Shown: positions 39,440-47,957, numbered from the stretch's first letter. The stretch is DNA of 64,000 nt from Janthinobacterium sp. LM6 (GCF_002002885.1 NZ_CP019510.1:3100001-3164000); one strand, 5' to 3'. Numbers and translations are program-made. Notes: generated by a model not told the origin, from the letters alone.

Positions 39440-39465
39440 GCCGGCCCGCTGTCTGGCGGGCCGGC
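39440..39465 (+). terminator. intercistronic hairpin between TonB receptor 2 and GH109 genes
   Basis: A perfect 10-bp stem (GCCGGCCCGC at 39440-39449, complement at 39456-39465) with a 6-nt loop follows the receptor stop codon. There is no T-tract, so it probably stabilises the receptor part of the transcript or attenuates rather than terminates. Confidence 0.5.
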
Positions 39466-39499
39466 GACGAACATTACCAACGGAAGCGAGTAGAGACCA

Positions 39500-40891
39500 A
39501 TGACAACACAAATCAATCGACGCAATTTCCTCTCCGCCAGCGCCGCGCTGGCCGGTGGCGCCATGGCCGGCAGCGCACTGCTGCCCGGCGACGCCAACGC
39601 CGCCCCTGTGGCCGGCCGCGACAAGGTCCGCCTGGGCGTGATCGGCACGGGCATGCGCGGCCAGGTGCTGCTGGCTGAACTGGTGCGCCGCGACGACGTG
39701 GAAGTGGTCGCCCTGTGCGATATCGAGCCGATCATGCTGAAACACGCGCTGGGCCAGGTGGAAAAGGCGGGCAAGCCGCGTCCGCGCACGTATGGCGAAG
39801 ACCGCGACCAGAAAGCCTACAAGCGCATGCTGGACGCGGGCGGCCTCGATGGCGTGATCATCGCCACGCCGTGGGAATTCCACGCACCGATGGCGATCGC
39901 CGCCATGCAGGCGAAGATACCCGTCGGTTGCGAAGTGGTGGCCGGCATCACCCTGCAAGATCACTGGGACGTCCTGAATACCCAGCTGAAAACGGGTACG
40001 CCATACATGTTGCTGGAAAACGTATGCTACCGCCGCGACGTGATGGCTGCGCTGCAGATGGTGCGCGCAGGCCTGTTCGGCGAACTGCTGCACCTGCAGG
40101 GCGGCTACCAGCACGATTTGCGCGCCGTCAAATTCAACAGCGGCAATCCGGCCAAGCCGTATGGCGGCGGCGTGGAATTCGGCGAAAAGGGCTGGTCGGA
40201 AGCCCATTGGCGCACGCAGCACTCGGTCGAGCGCAATGGCGAACTGTATCCGAGCCACGGCATCGGCCCGTGCGCCATGTACACCAACATCAACCGCGGC
40301 AACCGTTTCACGCGCATCAACGCCTTCGCCACCAAGGCGCGCGGCTTGCACGACTATATCGTCAAGCAGCCGGGCGGCGCGCAGCATGCGAACGCCAAGG
40401 TGAAATTCAAGCTGGGCGACGTGGTCACCACCACCCTGGCGTGCGAAAACGGCGAAACCATCATCCTGCAGCACGATACGAGCCTGCCGCGCCCGTATTC
40501 GCTGGGCTTCCGCGTGCAAGGCACGGACGGCCTGTGGATGGACTTGAACAATGCCATCCATATCGAGGGCGTCAGCAAGCCGCACCAGTGGGACGACTTC
40601 AAGGCCTACCAGGACAAGTATGAGCACCCGGTCTGGCGCAAATACGCGGCGCAAGCGGAAGGCGCGGGTCACGGCGGCATGGACTTCTTCGTCATCCACG
40701 CCTTTGTCGAAGCCCTGAAGGCCAATGCGCCGATGCCGATCGATATCTATGATGCCGTGACGTGGAGCGCCATCACGCCCCTGTCCGAGCAATCGATCGC
40801 CGCCAACTTCCAGACCCTGGACTTCCCCGACTTCACGGGCGGGCAGTGGAAATCGCGCAAGCCGATCTTCGCCCTCGACGGCAAGTACTAA
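39500..40891 (+). CDS. GH109 family enzyme, predicted alpha-N-acetylgalactosaminidase, Tat-exported
   Basis: The 463-residue protein has a twin-arginine signal (NRRNFLSAS, residues 6-14, then a hydrophobic stretch to about 36) and a Gfo/Idh/MocA-type NAD-binding domain with GVIGTGMRGQ (about 47-56). GH109 enzymes cleave alpha-GalNAc by an NAD-dependent oxidation-elimination mechanism; family features visible are ENVCYRRDVMAAL (about 173-185), SEAHWRTQHSV, NGELYPSHGIGP and the C-terminal VTWSAITPLSEQSI. Tat export fits folding with bound NAD before export. It lies 66 bp after the receptor gene. Other Gfo/Idh/MocA oxidoreductases are the alternative, but these motifs and the locus favour GH109. 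Confidence 0.88.
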   Translation: MTTQINRRNFLSASAALAGGAMAGSALLPGDANAAPVAGRDKVRLGVIGTGMRGQVLLAELVRRDDVEVVALCDIEPIMLKHALGQVEKAGKPRPRTYGEDRDQKAYKRMLDAGGLDGVIIATPWEFHAPMAIAAMQAKIPVGCEVVAGITLQDHWDVLNTQLKTGTPYMLLENVCYRRDVMAALQMVRAGLFGELLHLQGGYQHDLRAVKFNSGNPAKPYGGGVEFGEKGWSEAHWRTQHSVERNGELYPSHGIGPCAMYTNINRGNRFTRINAFATKARGLHDYIVKQPGGAQHANAKVKFKLGDVVTTTLACENGETIILQHDTSLPRPYSLGFRVQGTDGLWMDLNNAIHIEGVSKPHQWDDFKAYQDKYEHPVWRKYAAQAEGAGHGGMDFFVIHAFVEALKANAPMPIDIYDAVTWSAITPLSEQSIAANFQTLDFPDFTGGQWKSRKPIFALDGKY

Positions 40892-40901
40892 GCCCCATTC
40901 G

Positions 40902-40937
40902 CCCGCTACCGTGCCTGCCGCCGTAGCGGGTTTTTTT
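40902..40937 (+). terminator. rho-independent terminator after the GH109 gene
   Basis: An 8-bp stem (CCCGCTAC at 40902-40909, complement 40923-40930) with a 13-nt loop is followed by seven T residues. It ends only 18 bp before the start of the DUF3472 gene, so that gene depends on readthrough or on a promoter within or beyond this hairpin. Confidence 0.88.
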
Positions 40938-40955
40938 CCATTCCGGGAGACGTTG

Positions 40956-42218
40956 ATGAAACACAGAAGTGCATTACTCCATGCAGTCCTGCCCGCCATG
41001 CCTTTGCTGGCCGCCTGCCTGGCCATGCCCGTGGCGTCCGCGACGCCCGCCACCGTGGAACTGGCCGGCAATGCCTTCATCACCAGCGGAGACAAGGGCG
41101 CCGTCATCGGTGAACATGGCCTGGCCGGCTGGAGTGATCCGGCTGCCGTCGCCAGCACGTATTTCCGCGTGGCCGGGGCGGGCCCCGTTCAGGTGGCGCT
41201 CGATGCCAGCCTGGCCGATGGCGGCAACAGCACCATCCGCGTGAAGATCAACGGCGCGCCGTTCGACGTCAGGCTGGCCGGCAAGGCCCGCAAAACCTAC
41301 GCCGTCGGCACGGTCGATGTGCCGGCGGCCGGCTACGTGAAGGTGGACTTGCAGGGATTGACGCGCGCAAAAGCCACGTTTGGCGACGTGGCTGCGCTGA
41401 AGGTGACTGCGAACGCGGCGCTCACGTATGCCAACGACCCGGCCAATTACTACTGGTCGCGGCGCGGACCGTCCGTGCACATGGCTTACACGGTGCCGGC
41501 CAATACCGAGTACTTTTATAACGAAATGACGATACCCAAGGGCCAGGACGCCATCGGCTCCTATTTCATGGCCAACGGTTTTGGTCAGGGCTACATGGGC
41601 ATCCAGGTGAAATCACCGAGCGAGCGCTGGATATTGTTTTCCGTGTGGGACGCCGACAATGGCGCCAGGACCACCCTGGTCAGCAAAGGCGCCGGCGTGG
41701 TCGACAATGCGTTCGGCGGCGAGGGCACGGGCGGACAAACCTACCTTTCATATAATTGGACGGCCGGCACGACGTACCGCTTCATCACGCGCGCGCGGCC
41801 GGACGGCAAGGGCGGCAGCGATTACTCGGCCTGGTTCTTTGCGCCGGATACGGGCAAGTGGCGCTACATCGCCACCTGGAAGCGGCCGGCGATTTCCACG
41901 TATCTGACGCGCGTGCATTCCTTCCTCGAGAACTTCATCGATACCCTGGGCTACACGGAGCGCCGCGTCCAGTTCGGCAACCAGTGGGCGAGGAACGTTT
42001 CAGGCGCCTGGTCCGAAGTGACGGCAGGGCGCTTCACGGGCGACGCCACGGCCACCAATGGGCAGCGCATGGATTATGCGGGCGGGCTGGAAAACGGCAA
42101 GTTCTACCTGCGTAACGGCGGTTTTTTTGCCGATGACGTGAAAACCGGCCAGAACTTCACGCGCCCGGCCACGGGCAAGGAGCCCATCGTCGATGTGAGC
42201 GCCTTGCCGATGCAATAG
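40956..42218 (+). CDS. exported DUF5077/DUF3472 protein, probable glycan-related
   Basis: The 420-residue protein has a signal peptide (about 1-29, ending ASA), a beta-rich DUF5077-like N-terminal module (about 30-145) and a DUF3472-like domain (about 155-420; AYTVPANTEYFYNEMTIPKGQDAIGSYFMANGF..., GYMGIQVKSPSERWILFSVWDA). Proteins of this type occur in polysaccharide-utilisation gene clusters but have no established activity; a lectin-like or glycosidase-accessory role is possible. The start at 40956 has a GGGAG ribosome-binding site; 15 upstream in-frame codons fall in the terminator. Its last position in the GalNAc cluster suggests the same substrate. Confidence 0.8.
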   Translation: MKHRSALLHAVLPAMPLLAACLAMPVASATPATVELAGNAFITSGDKGAVIGEHGLAGWSDPAAVASTYFRVAGAGPVQVALDASLADGGNSTIRVKINGAPFDVRLAGKARKTYAVGTVDVPAAGYVKVDLQGLTRAKATFGDVAALKVTANAALTYANDPANYYWSRRGPSVHMAYTVPANTEYFYNEMTIPKGQDAIGSYFMANGFGQGYMGIQVKSPSERWILFSVWDADNGARTTLVSKGAGVVDNAFGGEGTGGQTYLSYNWTAGTTYRFITRARPDGKGGSDYSAWFFAPDTGKWRYIATWKRPAISTYLTRVHSFLENFIDTLGYTERRVQFGNQWARNVSGAWSEVTAGRFTGDATATNGQRMDYAGGLENGKFYLRNGGFFADDVKTGQNFTRPATGKEPIVDVSALPMQ

Positions 42219-42228
42219 GTGTTGATCC

Positions 42229-42741
42229 TTACCCCGGCCGCTTGCCCACCATCGCTTCGATGCCGCGATAGTAAGTGAGCGGGCGGCCTATCGTCACTCC
42301 CATCAATGCCGCCGCCTGGATGATGTCGTCTGTATCGCGCCGGTACACGACCAGCGCATCCATCTGGTCGGTGCCGTTGCCGTCGATCTGGATCAGGTCA
42401 TAGCCGCCTTCGTCCACGGCGCGCTGCGCCAGTTCCGCGTCCAGCCACTCGAAATAGGGCAGCGCGCTACCGTCGCCTCCCTCGAGCATTGCGTACGGGA
42501 AGTCGGGGAATTCGTCGAACATGTCCTGTATCTGTTCGTGCAGCTCATCGAGCTTGTCGCCCGACGCCGTATAACCAGCCAGGTGCCAGAGGATCGCCAC
42601 CGCGTAGGCATGCGCATCGCTGTCGATCCATTCGTCGCGTGGCGCGGACGGCGCGTTGGTGATGGCGGTGACGGCCGCGTCGAGCTCCTCGCCTTCCAGG
42701 TCACCGCAGGTCAGCTTGGTCAGCAGTTCAGATAACAGCAT
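42229..42741 (-). CDS. acidic protein of unknown function
   Basis: The 170-residue protein is strongly acidic, has no signal peptide or membrane segment, and shows a leucine-rich helical N-terminus (LLSELLTKLTCGDLEGEELDAAV) and a mixed alpha/beta C-terminal half (YDLIQIDGNGTDQMDALVVYRRDTDDIIQAAALMGV). No family is recognised with certainty. It converges on the GalNAc cluster (10 bp from the DUF3472 stop) and diverges from a FecI-type gene. Codon use looks like that of the surrounding genes, so recent transfer is not evident. Confidence 0.7.
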   Translation of the reverse strand: MLLSELLTKLTCGDLEGEELDAAVTAITNAPSAPRDEWIDSDAHAYAVAILWHLAGYTASGDKLDELHEQIQDMFDEFPDFPYAMLEGGDGSALPYFEWLDAELAQRAVDEGGYDLIQIDGNGTDQMDALVVYRRDTDDIIQAAALMGVTIGRPLTYYRGIEAMVGKRPG

Positions 42742-42947
42742 GTTTGCCTTTCAATGGAGGGGCGCCAGGCCCGGATGGCCGGCTGGATGATGTTATCAAT
42801 ACTATCATTGCCGCGTACCGGGGCGCGCCCGGTAGAACTTGCACCGTGCATTGCGCCGGCGGACGCGGCCAGCCTGGAAATTTTGGCAAGAATCGCGTCA
42901 AACTGGCATTTGCAGGCCGCTTGCGCCGCAGCACCGCATAGATATAG

Positions 42948-42967
42948 AATGCGAATCATTATTATTT
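42948..42967 (+). promoter_or_regulatory. Fur-box-like site upstream of second ECF sigma gene
   Basis: AATGCGAATCATTATTATTT matches the Fur consensus (GATAATGATAATCATTATC-type repeats, core GAATCATTATTATT). It ends 21 bp before the predicted GTG start, so it would cover the promoter or start region. It resembles the site ahead of the first FecI-type gene at 1049-1069. Confidence 0.6.
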
Positions 42968-42988
42968 GTGAATCAGGGAGTATGCGAC

Positions 42989-43501
42989 GTGTCGGCTGCC
43001 CAATCCGGCGTCCACCAGGAAGTGGGCAGCCTGTATCACGAACACCACCGGTGGCTGCAAGGCTGGCTGCGGCACAAGCTGGGCAACGCATTTGACGCGG
43101 CCGACGTGGCGCACGACACCTTCATGCGCCTGCTGAACCGCGACGAGGCCATCGCCGCCCGCGAGCCGCGCGCCTTTTTGACGACGGTGGCCAAGGGCGT
43201 GCTGGGCAATCTGTATCGCCGCCGCGACCTGGAAGCTGCTTACCTGGAAACCCTGGCCAGCCTGCCCGCGCAATGCGCGCCCGATCCCGAGGCGCAAGCG
43301 ATCCTGCTCGAAGCCCTGTTCGATATCGACCGCCGCCTCGACGGCCTGGCGCCCGCCGTGCGCCGCGCTTTTCTGCTGTCGCAGCTCGATGGCATGCCGC
43401 AGGCGGCCATCGCGCTGGAACTGAACATCTCGCTGGCCACCGTGCAGCGCCACCTGGTCAAAGCCATGCACCAGTGCTTCTTTTCCCCGTCGGCGCCGTG
43501 A
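42989..43501 (+). CDS. ECF sigma-70 factor, FecI family
   Basis: The 170-residue protein has region 2 (LYHEHHRWLQGWLRHKLGNAFDAADVAHDTFMRLL, then REPRAFLTTVAKGVLGNLYRRRD) and region 4 (LDGMPQAAIALELNISLATVQRHLVKAM). The GTG at 42989 was chosen for its AGGGAG ribosome-binding site 8 nt upstream; a longer ATG-initiated frame from 42839 would run through the Fur box. It overlaps the fecR start by 1 nt and is followed by an STN-type receptor gene, the classic fecIRA order. It should drive transcription of the receptor gene when iron is scarce and ligand is bound. Confidence 0.9.
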   Translation: MSAAQSGVHQEVGSLYHEHHRWLQGWLRHKLGNAFDAADVAHDTFMRLLNRDEAIAAREPRAFLTTVAKGVLGNLYRRRDLEAAYLETLASLPAQCAPDPEAQAILLEALFDIDRRLDGLAPAVRRAFLLSQLDGMPQAAIALELNISLATVQRHLVKAMHQCFFSPSAP

Positions 43502-44475
43502 TGGGCGTCCTGACGCCGGAGGCGGCCAGCTTGCAGGCTGTCGAATGGCTGGTGCGCCTGCAGGCCGGAGACGCCACGCCCGAAGTGGAGCAGGCCTGGC
43601 GCGCCTGGCGCGGCAGCGATCCGGAAAACGAGCAAGCCTGGCAGCATGTGGAAGGCTGCATGGCGCGCATGCGAGCCTTGCCGGCGCCGCTGGCGCACGG
43701 CACCCTGGCGCGCAAGCCCGCGCATGCGCAGGCCAACGCGGCGCGCCGGCAGTCGCTCAAGTTGCTGGCGCTGCTGGCCATGGGCGGCGGCGCCTGGCTG
43801 GCGGGCGGCGACGAACAGGCGGCCTTCTGGCTGGCCGATTACCGCACCGGCACGGGCGAGCTGCGCCACCTCGTGCTGGCAGACGGCACGCGCATCGCGC
43901 TCAATACGGCGTCCAGCATCGACGTGCGCTACGATGCGGGCCAGCGCCTGGTGACCTTGTTAAAAGGCGAGATCATGGTCAGCACGGCGCGCGATGCGGC
44001 TGGCCGTCCCTTTTTCGTGCGCACGGCGCAAGGCCGCTTGCAGCCCGTGGGCACGCGTTTTGCCGTGCGCGCGGAAGGGGGACGCACGCACCTGGGCGTG
44101 TTCGCGGGCGCCGTCGATATTCTGCCGGAACAGGCGCCCGCCGCCGCGCGCAGGCTGCAGGCCGGCCAGCAAGCCAGCTTCACGGCGGCGCAGGTCGGTG
44201 GCGTGCAAACCTTGCCTGCCGGTGCGGATGCGTGGACGGCCGGCATGCTGGTAGCGCACGATATGCCGCTGGCCGATTTTATCGGCGAGCTGGCCCGTTA
44301 CCGCCATGGGCGTCTGGCCTGCGATCCTGCCATCGCCCACCTGCACGTGTCGGGCATCTATCCGCTGGCCGACACGACGCAAGTGCTCGACATGCTGACG
44401 CGCACCTTGCCCGTCGACGTGCGCCAGAGCACGCGCTTCTGGGTGAGCGTGGTGCCGCATCGGAAGCATCCATGA
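43501..44475 (+). CDS. FecR-type anti-sigma/transmembrane signal transducer
   Basis: The 324-residue protein has a cytoplasmic N-terminus (about 1-75, AVEWLVRLQAGDATPEVEQAWRAWRGSDPENEQAWQHVE), one transmembrane helix (about 81-97) and a periplasmic FecR domain (GTGELRHLVLADGTRIALNTASSIDVRYD, about 119-147; TPRF-type VGTRFAVR later). Overlap with the sigma gene implies coupled synthesis. It should bind the sigma factor inside and the receptor's STN domain outside. Confidence 0.92.
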   Translation: MGVLTPEAASLQAVEWLVRLQAGDATPEVEQAWRAWRGSDPENEQAWQHVEGCMARMRALPAPLAHGTLARKPAHAQANAARRQSLKLLALLAMGGGAWLAGGDEQAAFWLADYRTGTGELRHLVLADGTRIALNTASSIDVRYDAGQRLVTLLKGEIMVSTARDAAGRPFFVRTAQGRLQPVGTRFAVRAEGGRTHLGVFAGAVDILPEQAPAAARRLQAGQQASFTAAQVGGVQTLPAGADAWTAGMLVAHDMPLADFIGELARYRHGRLACDPAIAHLHVSGIYPLADTTQVLDMLTRTLPVDVRQSTRFWVSVVPHRKHP

Positions 44476-44560
44476 TTATTTTCCGAAAAAGTGAGGGGTT
44501 TTCGATTTTCGCGTGACATAGCGAGTGAACCCTTCATTCACTTTCAGGAAAACAGTCCGC

Positions 44561-47023
44561 ATGCCCAGCACAACACCTATTTACGCTTCTTCCATTTCCA
44601 GCACATGCCGCCGCAGCGTGGCGGCGCTGGCTGTCAGCCAGGCCCTGTGGCTGCTCGCCGCCAGCGGCGCCTCGGCCGCCGCACCCCTTGCGCAGGCAGC
44701 CAATGCGGCGCGCATCGAGCTGGCGATACCCGCCGGTACCCTGGAACAGGTGCTGGTGCGCTTCGGCCAGGAGACGGGCACCATGATTTCCTACCAGGCC
44801 GCCGCCGTGGCGGGCAAGCGCAGCGCCGGCCTGGCGGGCAGCTACAGCGTGCCGCAAGCGCTGGGGGCCATCATCGCCGGCTCGGGCTTGCGCGCCGTGC
44901 CGCAGGCGAACGGCGGTTATGTGCTCGACGTGGCGGCGGCCGATGGCGGTCAGACCATGCCCGAGATGAAGGTCAGCGCCAGCTTTGATGCGAACGGCGC
45001 GACGGAAGGCAGCGGTTCGTATACGACGCAGACCATGCGCTCGGCCACGCGCCTGGGCCTGTCCGTGCGCGAGACGCCGCAAGCCGTCGGCGTGGTCACG
45101 CGCCAGCAGATGGATGACCAGAACCTGCAAACGGTGGAAGAGGTGCTGCAAAACGCGGCCGGCGTGGCCATCAACCGCTATGACAGCGACCGCACCTCGT
45201 TTTTCGCGCGCGGCTTTTCCATCGCCAGCTATCAGTACGACGGCATTCCCACCACGGTCGACAATGCATTCAGCGTGGGTGACAGCACCCTGGACATGAC
45301 GGCTTACGACCGGGTCGAGATCGTGCGCGGCGCCACGGGCCTGCTGACGGGCGCCGGCGAGCCGTCGGCCACCATCAACCTGGTGCGCAAGCGCGCATCA
45401 TCGAGTCAGCTGGCCGGGAATGCGGCCCTGAGCCTGGGTTCCTGGAAGAATGCGCGCGCCAGCGCCGACCTGTCCACGCCATTGAGTGCCGACGGCAAGG
45501 TGCGCGGACGAGTCGTGGCCAGCTACCAGGACAGCGAATCGTATGTGAACCTGTATCACGCCAAGAAGGCCATGGCGTATGCCACCGTGGAAGCGGACCT
45601 GGCGCCGGGCAGCGTGCTGATCGCCGGCTATGAGTACCAGGACAACCGCCCGCGCGGCGGCATGTATGGCGGCTTGCCGCTGTGGTATGCGGATGGCGAA
45701 CGCGCCACGCTTTCCCGCTCCGCCACCACGGCGACCACCTGGAGCCGCTGGTTCAGCACCAGCCAGACGGCCTTTGTGCGCCTGGAGCAGGCGCTGGGCA
45801 GCGGCTGGAACCTGACGGCCATGCTGAATCACGGCTGGGGCAATTATTCGGCCGCCGAGCTTTTCGCCAATACCTGGCCGGACAAGGCCACGGGGCAAGG
45901 CGTGACGGGCTACGCCGGTTTTTACGCGGGCACGCGGCGCCAGGACAGCGTCGACGCCTATGTGCAGGGCCCCGTGCAGCTGCTGGGCCGCACGCACGAC
46001 CTGGCGTTCGGCGTCTCGGGCAGCAACCAGTTCTCCAGCTATCCGGGGATTGCCGGCAGCAGCGTCGATTACGGCAATTTCTACCAGTGGCAGGGCGTGG
46101 CGCCGGAACCGGACTGGAATGACCCGAGTTTCTCGCGCTGGCAGCTGCTCGACACGGTGCAGCAGCGCGGCATCTACGGCACGGCGCGCTTCTCGCTGGC
46201 CGATCCCTTGAAACTGATCGTCGGCGCGCGTTACAGCCGCTACAAGGCGGACCACGTCGACGACTGGGGCGGCAGCTACGCCTATGCCAAGCACGCCGTC
46301 ACGCCGTACGCGGGCCTGGTGTGGGATATCGATGCACAGCATGCGCTGTACACCAGCTACAGCAAGATCTTCAAGCCGCAGGGCTATCAGGACCGGTTCG
46401 GCCGCTACCTCGATCCCGTACAGGGCAAGAATGTGGAAGCGGGCGTGAAGGGCGAGTATTTTGGCGGCAGGCTCAATGCGGCGCTGGCCGTGTTCCGCAT
46501 CGCGCAAGACGGCCTGGCGCAGGAAGACACGGGGCATTTCGTCGGCAATTCGCTGACGCAGGCGTATTACGCGGCAGCGGGCACCACCAGCAAGGGCGTG
46601 GAACTGGACGTCTCGGGCGAGCTGGCGCAAGGCTGGAACGTCTCGGCCAGCGTGTCGCACGCGGCGGCAGAGGACAGCACGGGCGCGCGTCTGAACAGCT
46701 ATGTGCCGCAGACCCTGGCGCGCGTGTTTTCCACGTATCAGCTGCGTGGCGGCTGGCGCGCGTTATCGGTGGGCGGCGGCGTGAACTGGCAGAGCGGCGC
46801 CTACCGCGACGCCACCGGGCCGACGGGTACGGAACGCGTGGAGCAGGGCGGTTACGCCGTGGCCAGCCTGATGGCGAAATACGCGCTGTCGCGCCAGCTG
46901 TCGCTGCAGGCGAACATCAACAACGTGTTCGACAAGCATTACTACAGCCAGCTTGGCATGTACAACCAGGGTTACTGGGGCGCGCCGCGCAATGCCAGCA
47001 TCACGCTGCGCTACCTCTTCTGA
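44561..47023 (+). CDS. TonB-dependent siderophore receptor with STN signalling domain
   Basis: The 820-residue protein has a signal peptide (about 1-41, ending ASA), a secretin/TonB short N-terminal domain (about 52-130: IPAGTLEQVLVRFGQETGTMISY), a plug (about 150-270: SVRETPQAVGVVTRQQMDDQ, YDRVEIVRGATGLLTGAGEPSATINLVRK) and a barrel ending RYLF. The pattern is that of siderophore receptors such as FpvA/FecA. ATG 44561 has an AGGAAA ribosome-binding site; an in-frame GTG lies 36 nt upstream. The iron-chelate ligand is unknown. It is the receptor partner of the adjacent FecI/FecR pair. Confidence 0.93.
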   Translation: MPSTTPIYASSISSTCRRSVAALAVSQALWLLAASGASAAAPLAQAANAARIELAIPAGTLEQVLVRFGQETGTMISYQAAAVAGKRSAGLAGSYSVPQALGAIIAGSGLRAVPQANGGYVLDVAAADGGQTMPEMKVSASFDANGATEGSGSYTTQTMRSATRLGLSVRETPQAVGVVTRQQMDDQNLQTVEEVLQNAAGVAINRYDSDRTSFFARGFSIASYQYDGIPTTVDNAFSVGDSTLDMTAYDRVEIVRGATGLLTGAGEPSATINLVRKRASSSQLAGNAALSLGSWKNARASADLSTPLSADGKVRGRVVASYQDSESYVNLYHAKKAMAYATVEADLAPGSVLIAGYEYQDNRPRGGMYGGLPLWYADGERATLSRSATTATTWSRWFSTSQTAFVRLEQALGSGWNLTAMLNHGWGNYSAAELFANTWPDKATGQGVTGYAGFYAGTRRQDSVDAYVQGPVQLLGRTHDLAFGVSGSNQFSSYPGIAGSSVDYGNFYQWQGVAPEPDWNDPSFSRWQLLDTVQQRGIYGTARFSLADPLKLIVGARYSRYKADHVDDWGGSYAYAKHAVTPYAGLVWDIDAQHALYTSYSKIFKPQGYQDRFGRYLDPVQGKNVEAGVKGEYFGGRLNAALAVFRIAQDGLAQEDTGHFVGNSLTQAYYAAAGTTSKGVELDVSGELAQGWNVSASVSHAAAEDSTGARLNSYVPQTLARVFSTYQLRGGWRALSVGGGVNWQSGAYRDATGPTGTERVEQGGYAVASLMAKYALSRQLSLQANINNVFDKHYYSQLGMYNQGYWGAPRNASITLRYLF

Positions 47024-47027
47024 TGTA

Positions 47028-47405
47028 TCAGAGCGGCCAGGCCTGTTTGGTCACGGCCACGGCGATGATGTAGGCGAATACCAGCACGGCTGCCGCGAAA
47101 GCGGCGCCGCGCACGGCCGGCGTCTTGCCACGTTTCAGGGCGATGGTGCCCAGCACGATGTAGGCCACCAGCGCGCACAGCTTGGCGGCCAGCCACGGCT
47201 GGCTGCCCGGCGACTGTCCGCTCCACACGGCCAGGGCAATGGCGCTGGCCAGCAGGGCCGTGTCGACCAGGTGCGGCAGGATTTTCACCCAGCGCTGCTG
47301 CAAGGCGGGCGAGGCGCGCAGCATCCACGCGCCGCGCAAGAGGAAAAGAAAGCCGCTGGCGGCGGCGCAACCCATGTGGAAATGCTTGAGGCTCAGGTAA
47401 TCCAT
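47028..47405 (-). CDS. SirB2-family membrane protein
   Basis: The 125-residue protein is almost entirely hydrophobic with four predicted helices (about 10-27, 45-62, 71-88 and 102-120). The pattern LKHFHMGCAAASGFLFLLRGAWML at the start and KLCALVAYIVLGTIALKRG match the SirB2 family. The family's role is unknown despite its original link to invasion-gene regulation in Salmonella. It is convergent with the siderophore receptor gene (4 bp apart) and has no evident functional link to it. Confidence 0.85.
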   Translation of the reverse strand: MDYLSLKHFHMGCAAASGFLFLLRGAWMLRASPALQQRWVKILPHLVDTALLASAIALAVWSGQSPGSQPWLAAKLCALVAYIVLGTIALKRGKTPAVRGAAFAAAVLVFAYIIAVAVTKQAWPL

Positions 47406-47492
47406 GCGTGATGTTGTCGGCGTTGATTGACGATGGCGCCAGCATAGCCGCCTTTGGCACGCCGCGCCATACGTCGTCGGGATGAGACGCTG

Positions 47493-47957
47493 CTAGCGCA
47501 GGAATTTCACGTACACGAGTTCAGGGTCACCTTCATCGAGATGGTCGATCTGGCCGCTGCGCACGAAACCGGCGCTGGCGAACAGCCGTTGCGCGGTCAG
47601 GTTGCTCTCGTTCGTCGATGTGAACAGCTTGGCTGTCTGGCAGGCGCTTTCGGCCGCCGCCAGCAGGCGCCGCCCCACGCCGCGCCGCTGCTGCCCGGGG
47701 GCGACCACCACCAACGAGACGAAGCCGTAGTCGAAGAAGTCGTGGCGCAGCAGCACATAGCCGGCGACCTGCCCAGCGCGTATGGCGAGCAGGCATTGCC
47801 GCTTCGCGACGGCGTCGCGTACGGCATCGCCACGCTCCGGGTGCGACTGCGCATAGGCATCGCAGGCGAGCATGGCGTCGATCTCTTCGGGGCTTGCAGT
47901 GCGGACCAGCACGGTGCTCTCGTCGCCCTGTGCGGCGCTGTTTCCTGCGTAATACAT
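47493..47957 (-). CDS. GNAT-family N-acetyltransferase
   Basis: The 154-residue protein shows the acetyl-CoA-binding core VSLVVVAPGQQRRGVGRRLLAAAE (motif A, Q/RxxGxG/A as QQRRGVG, about 87-93) and the later motif LFTSTNESNLTAQRLFASAGFVRSG. It would transfer acetyl to an amine of unknown identity. The start at 47957 has a GGAG ribosome-binding site about 10 nt upstream. It lies 193 bp downstream of the PHB depolymerase-like gene on the same strand; that gap holds nothing recognisable. Confidence 0.88.
   Translation of the reverse strand: MYYAGNSAAQGDESTVLVRTASPEEIDAMLACDAYAQSHPERGDAVRDAVAKRQCLLAIRAGQVAGYVLLRHDFFDYGFVSLVVVAPGQQRRGVGRRLLAAAESACQTAKLFTSTNESNLTAQRLFASAGFVRSGQIDHLDEGDPELVYVKFLR

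Noticed and set aside
39440..39465. Full transcription terminator between TonB receptor 2 and GH109
   Set aside because: The stem is strong but there is no T-tract, and GH109 lies 34 bp further with no promoter seen, so readthrough or processing is more likely.
36290..41158. A 1622-codon open frame on the minus strand
   Set aside because: It is antisense to TonB receptor 2, GH109 and the DUF3472 gene, has low-complexity His/Arg/Gln-rich translation and crosses three genes with clear domains. It is a by-product of GC-rich codon use.
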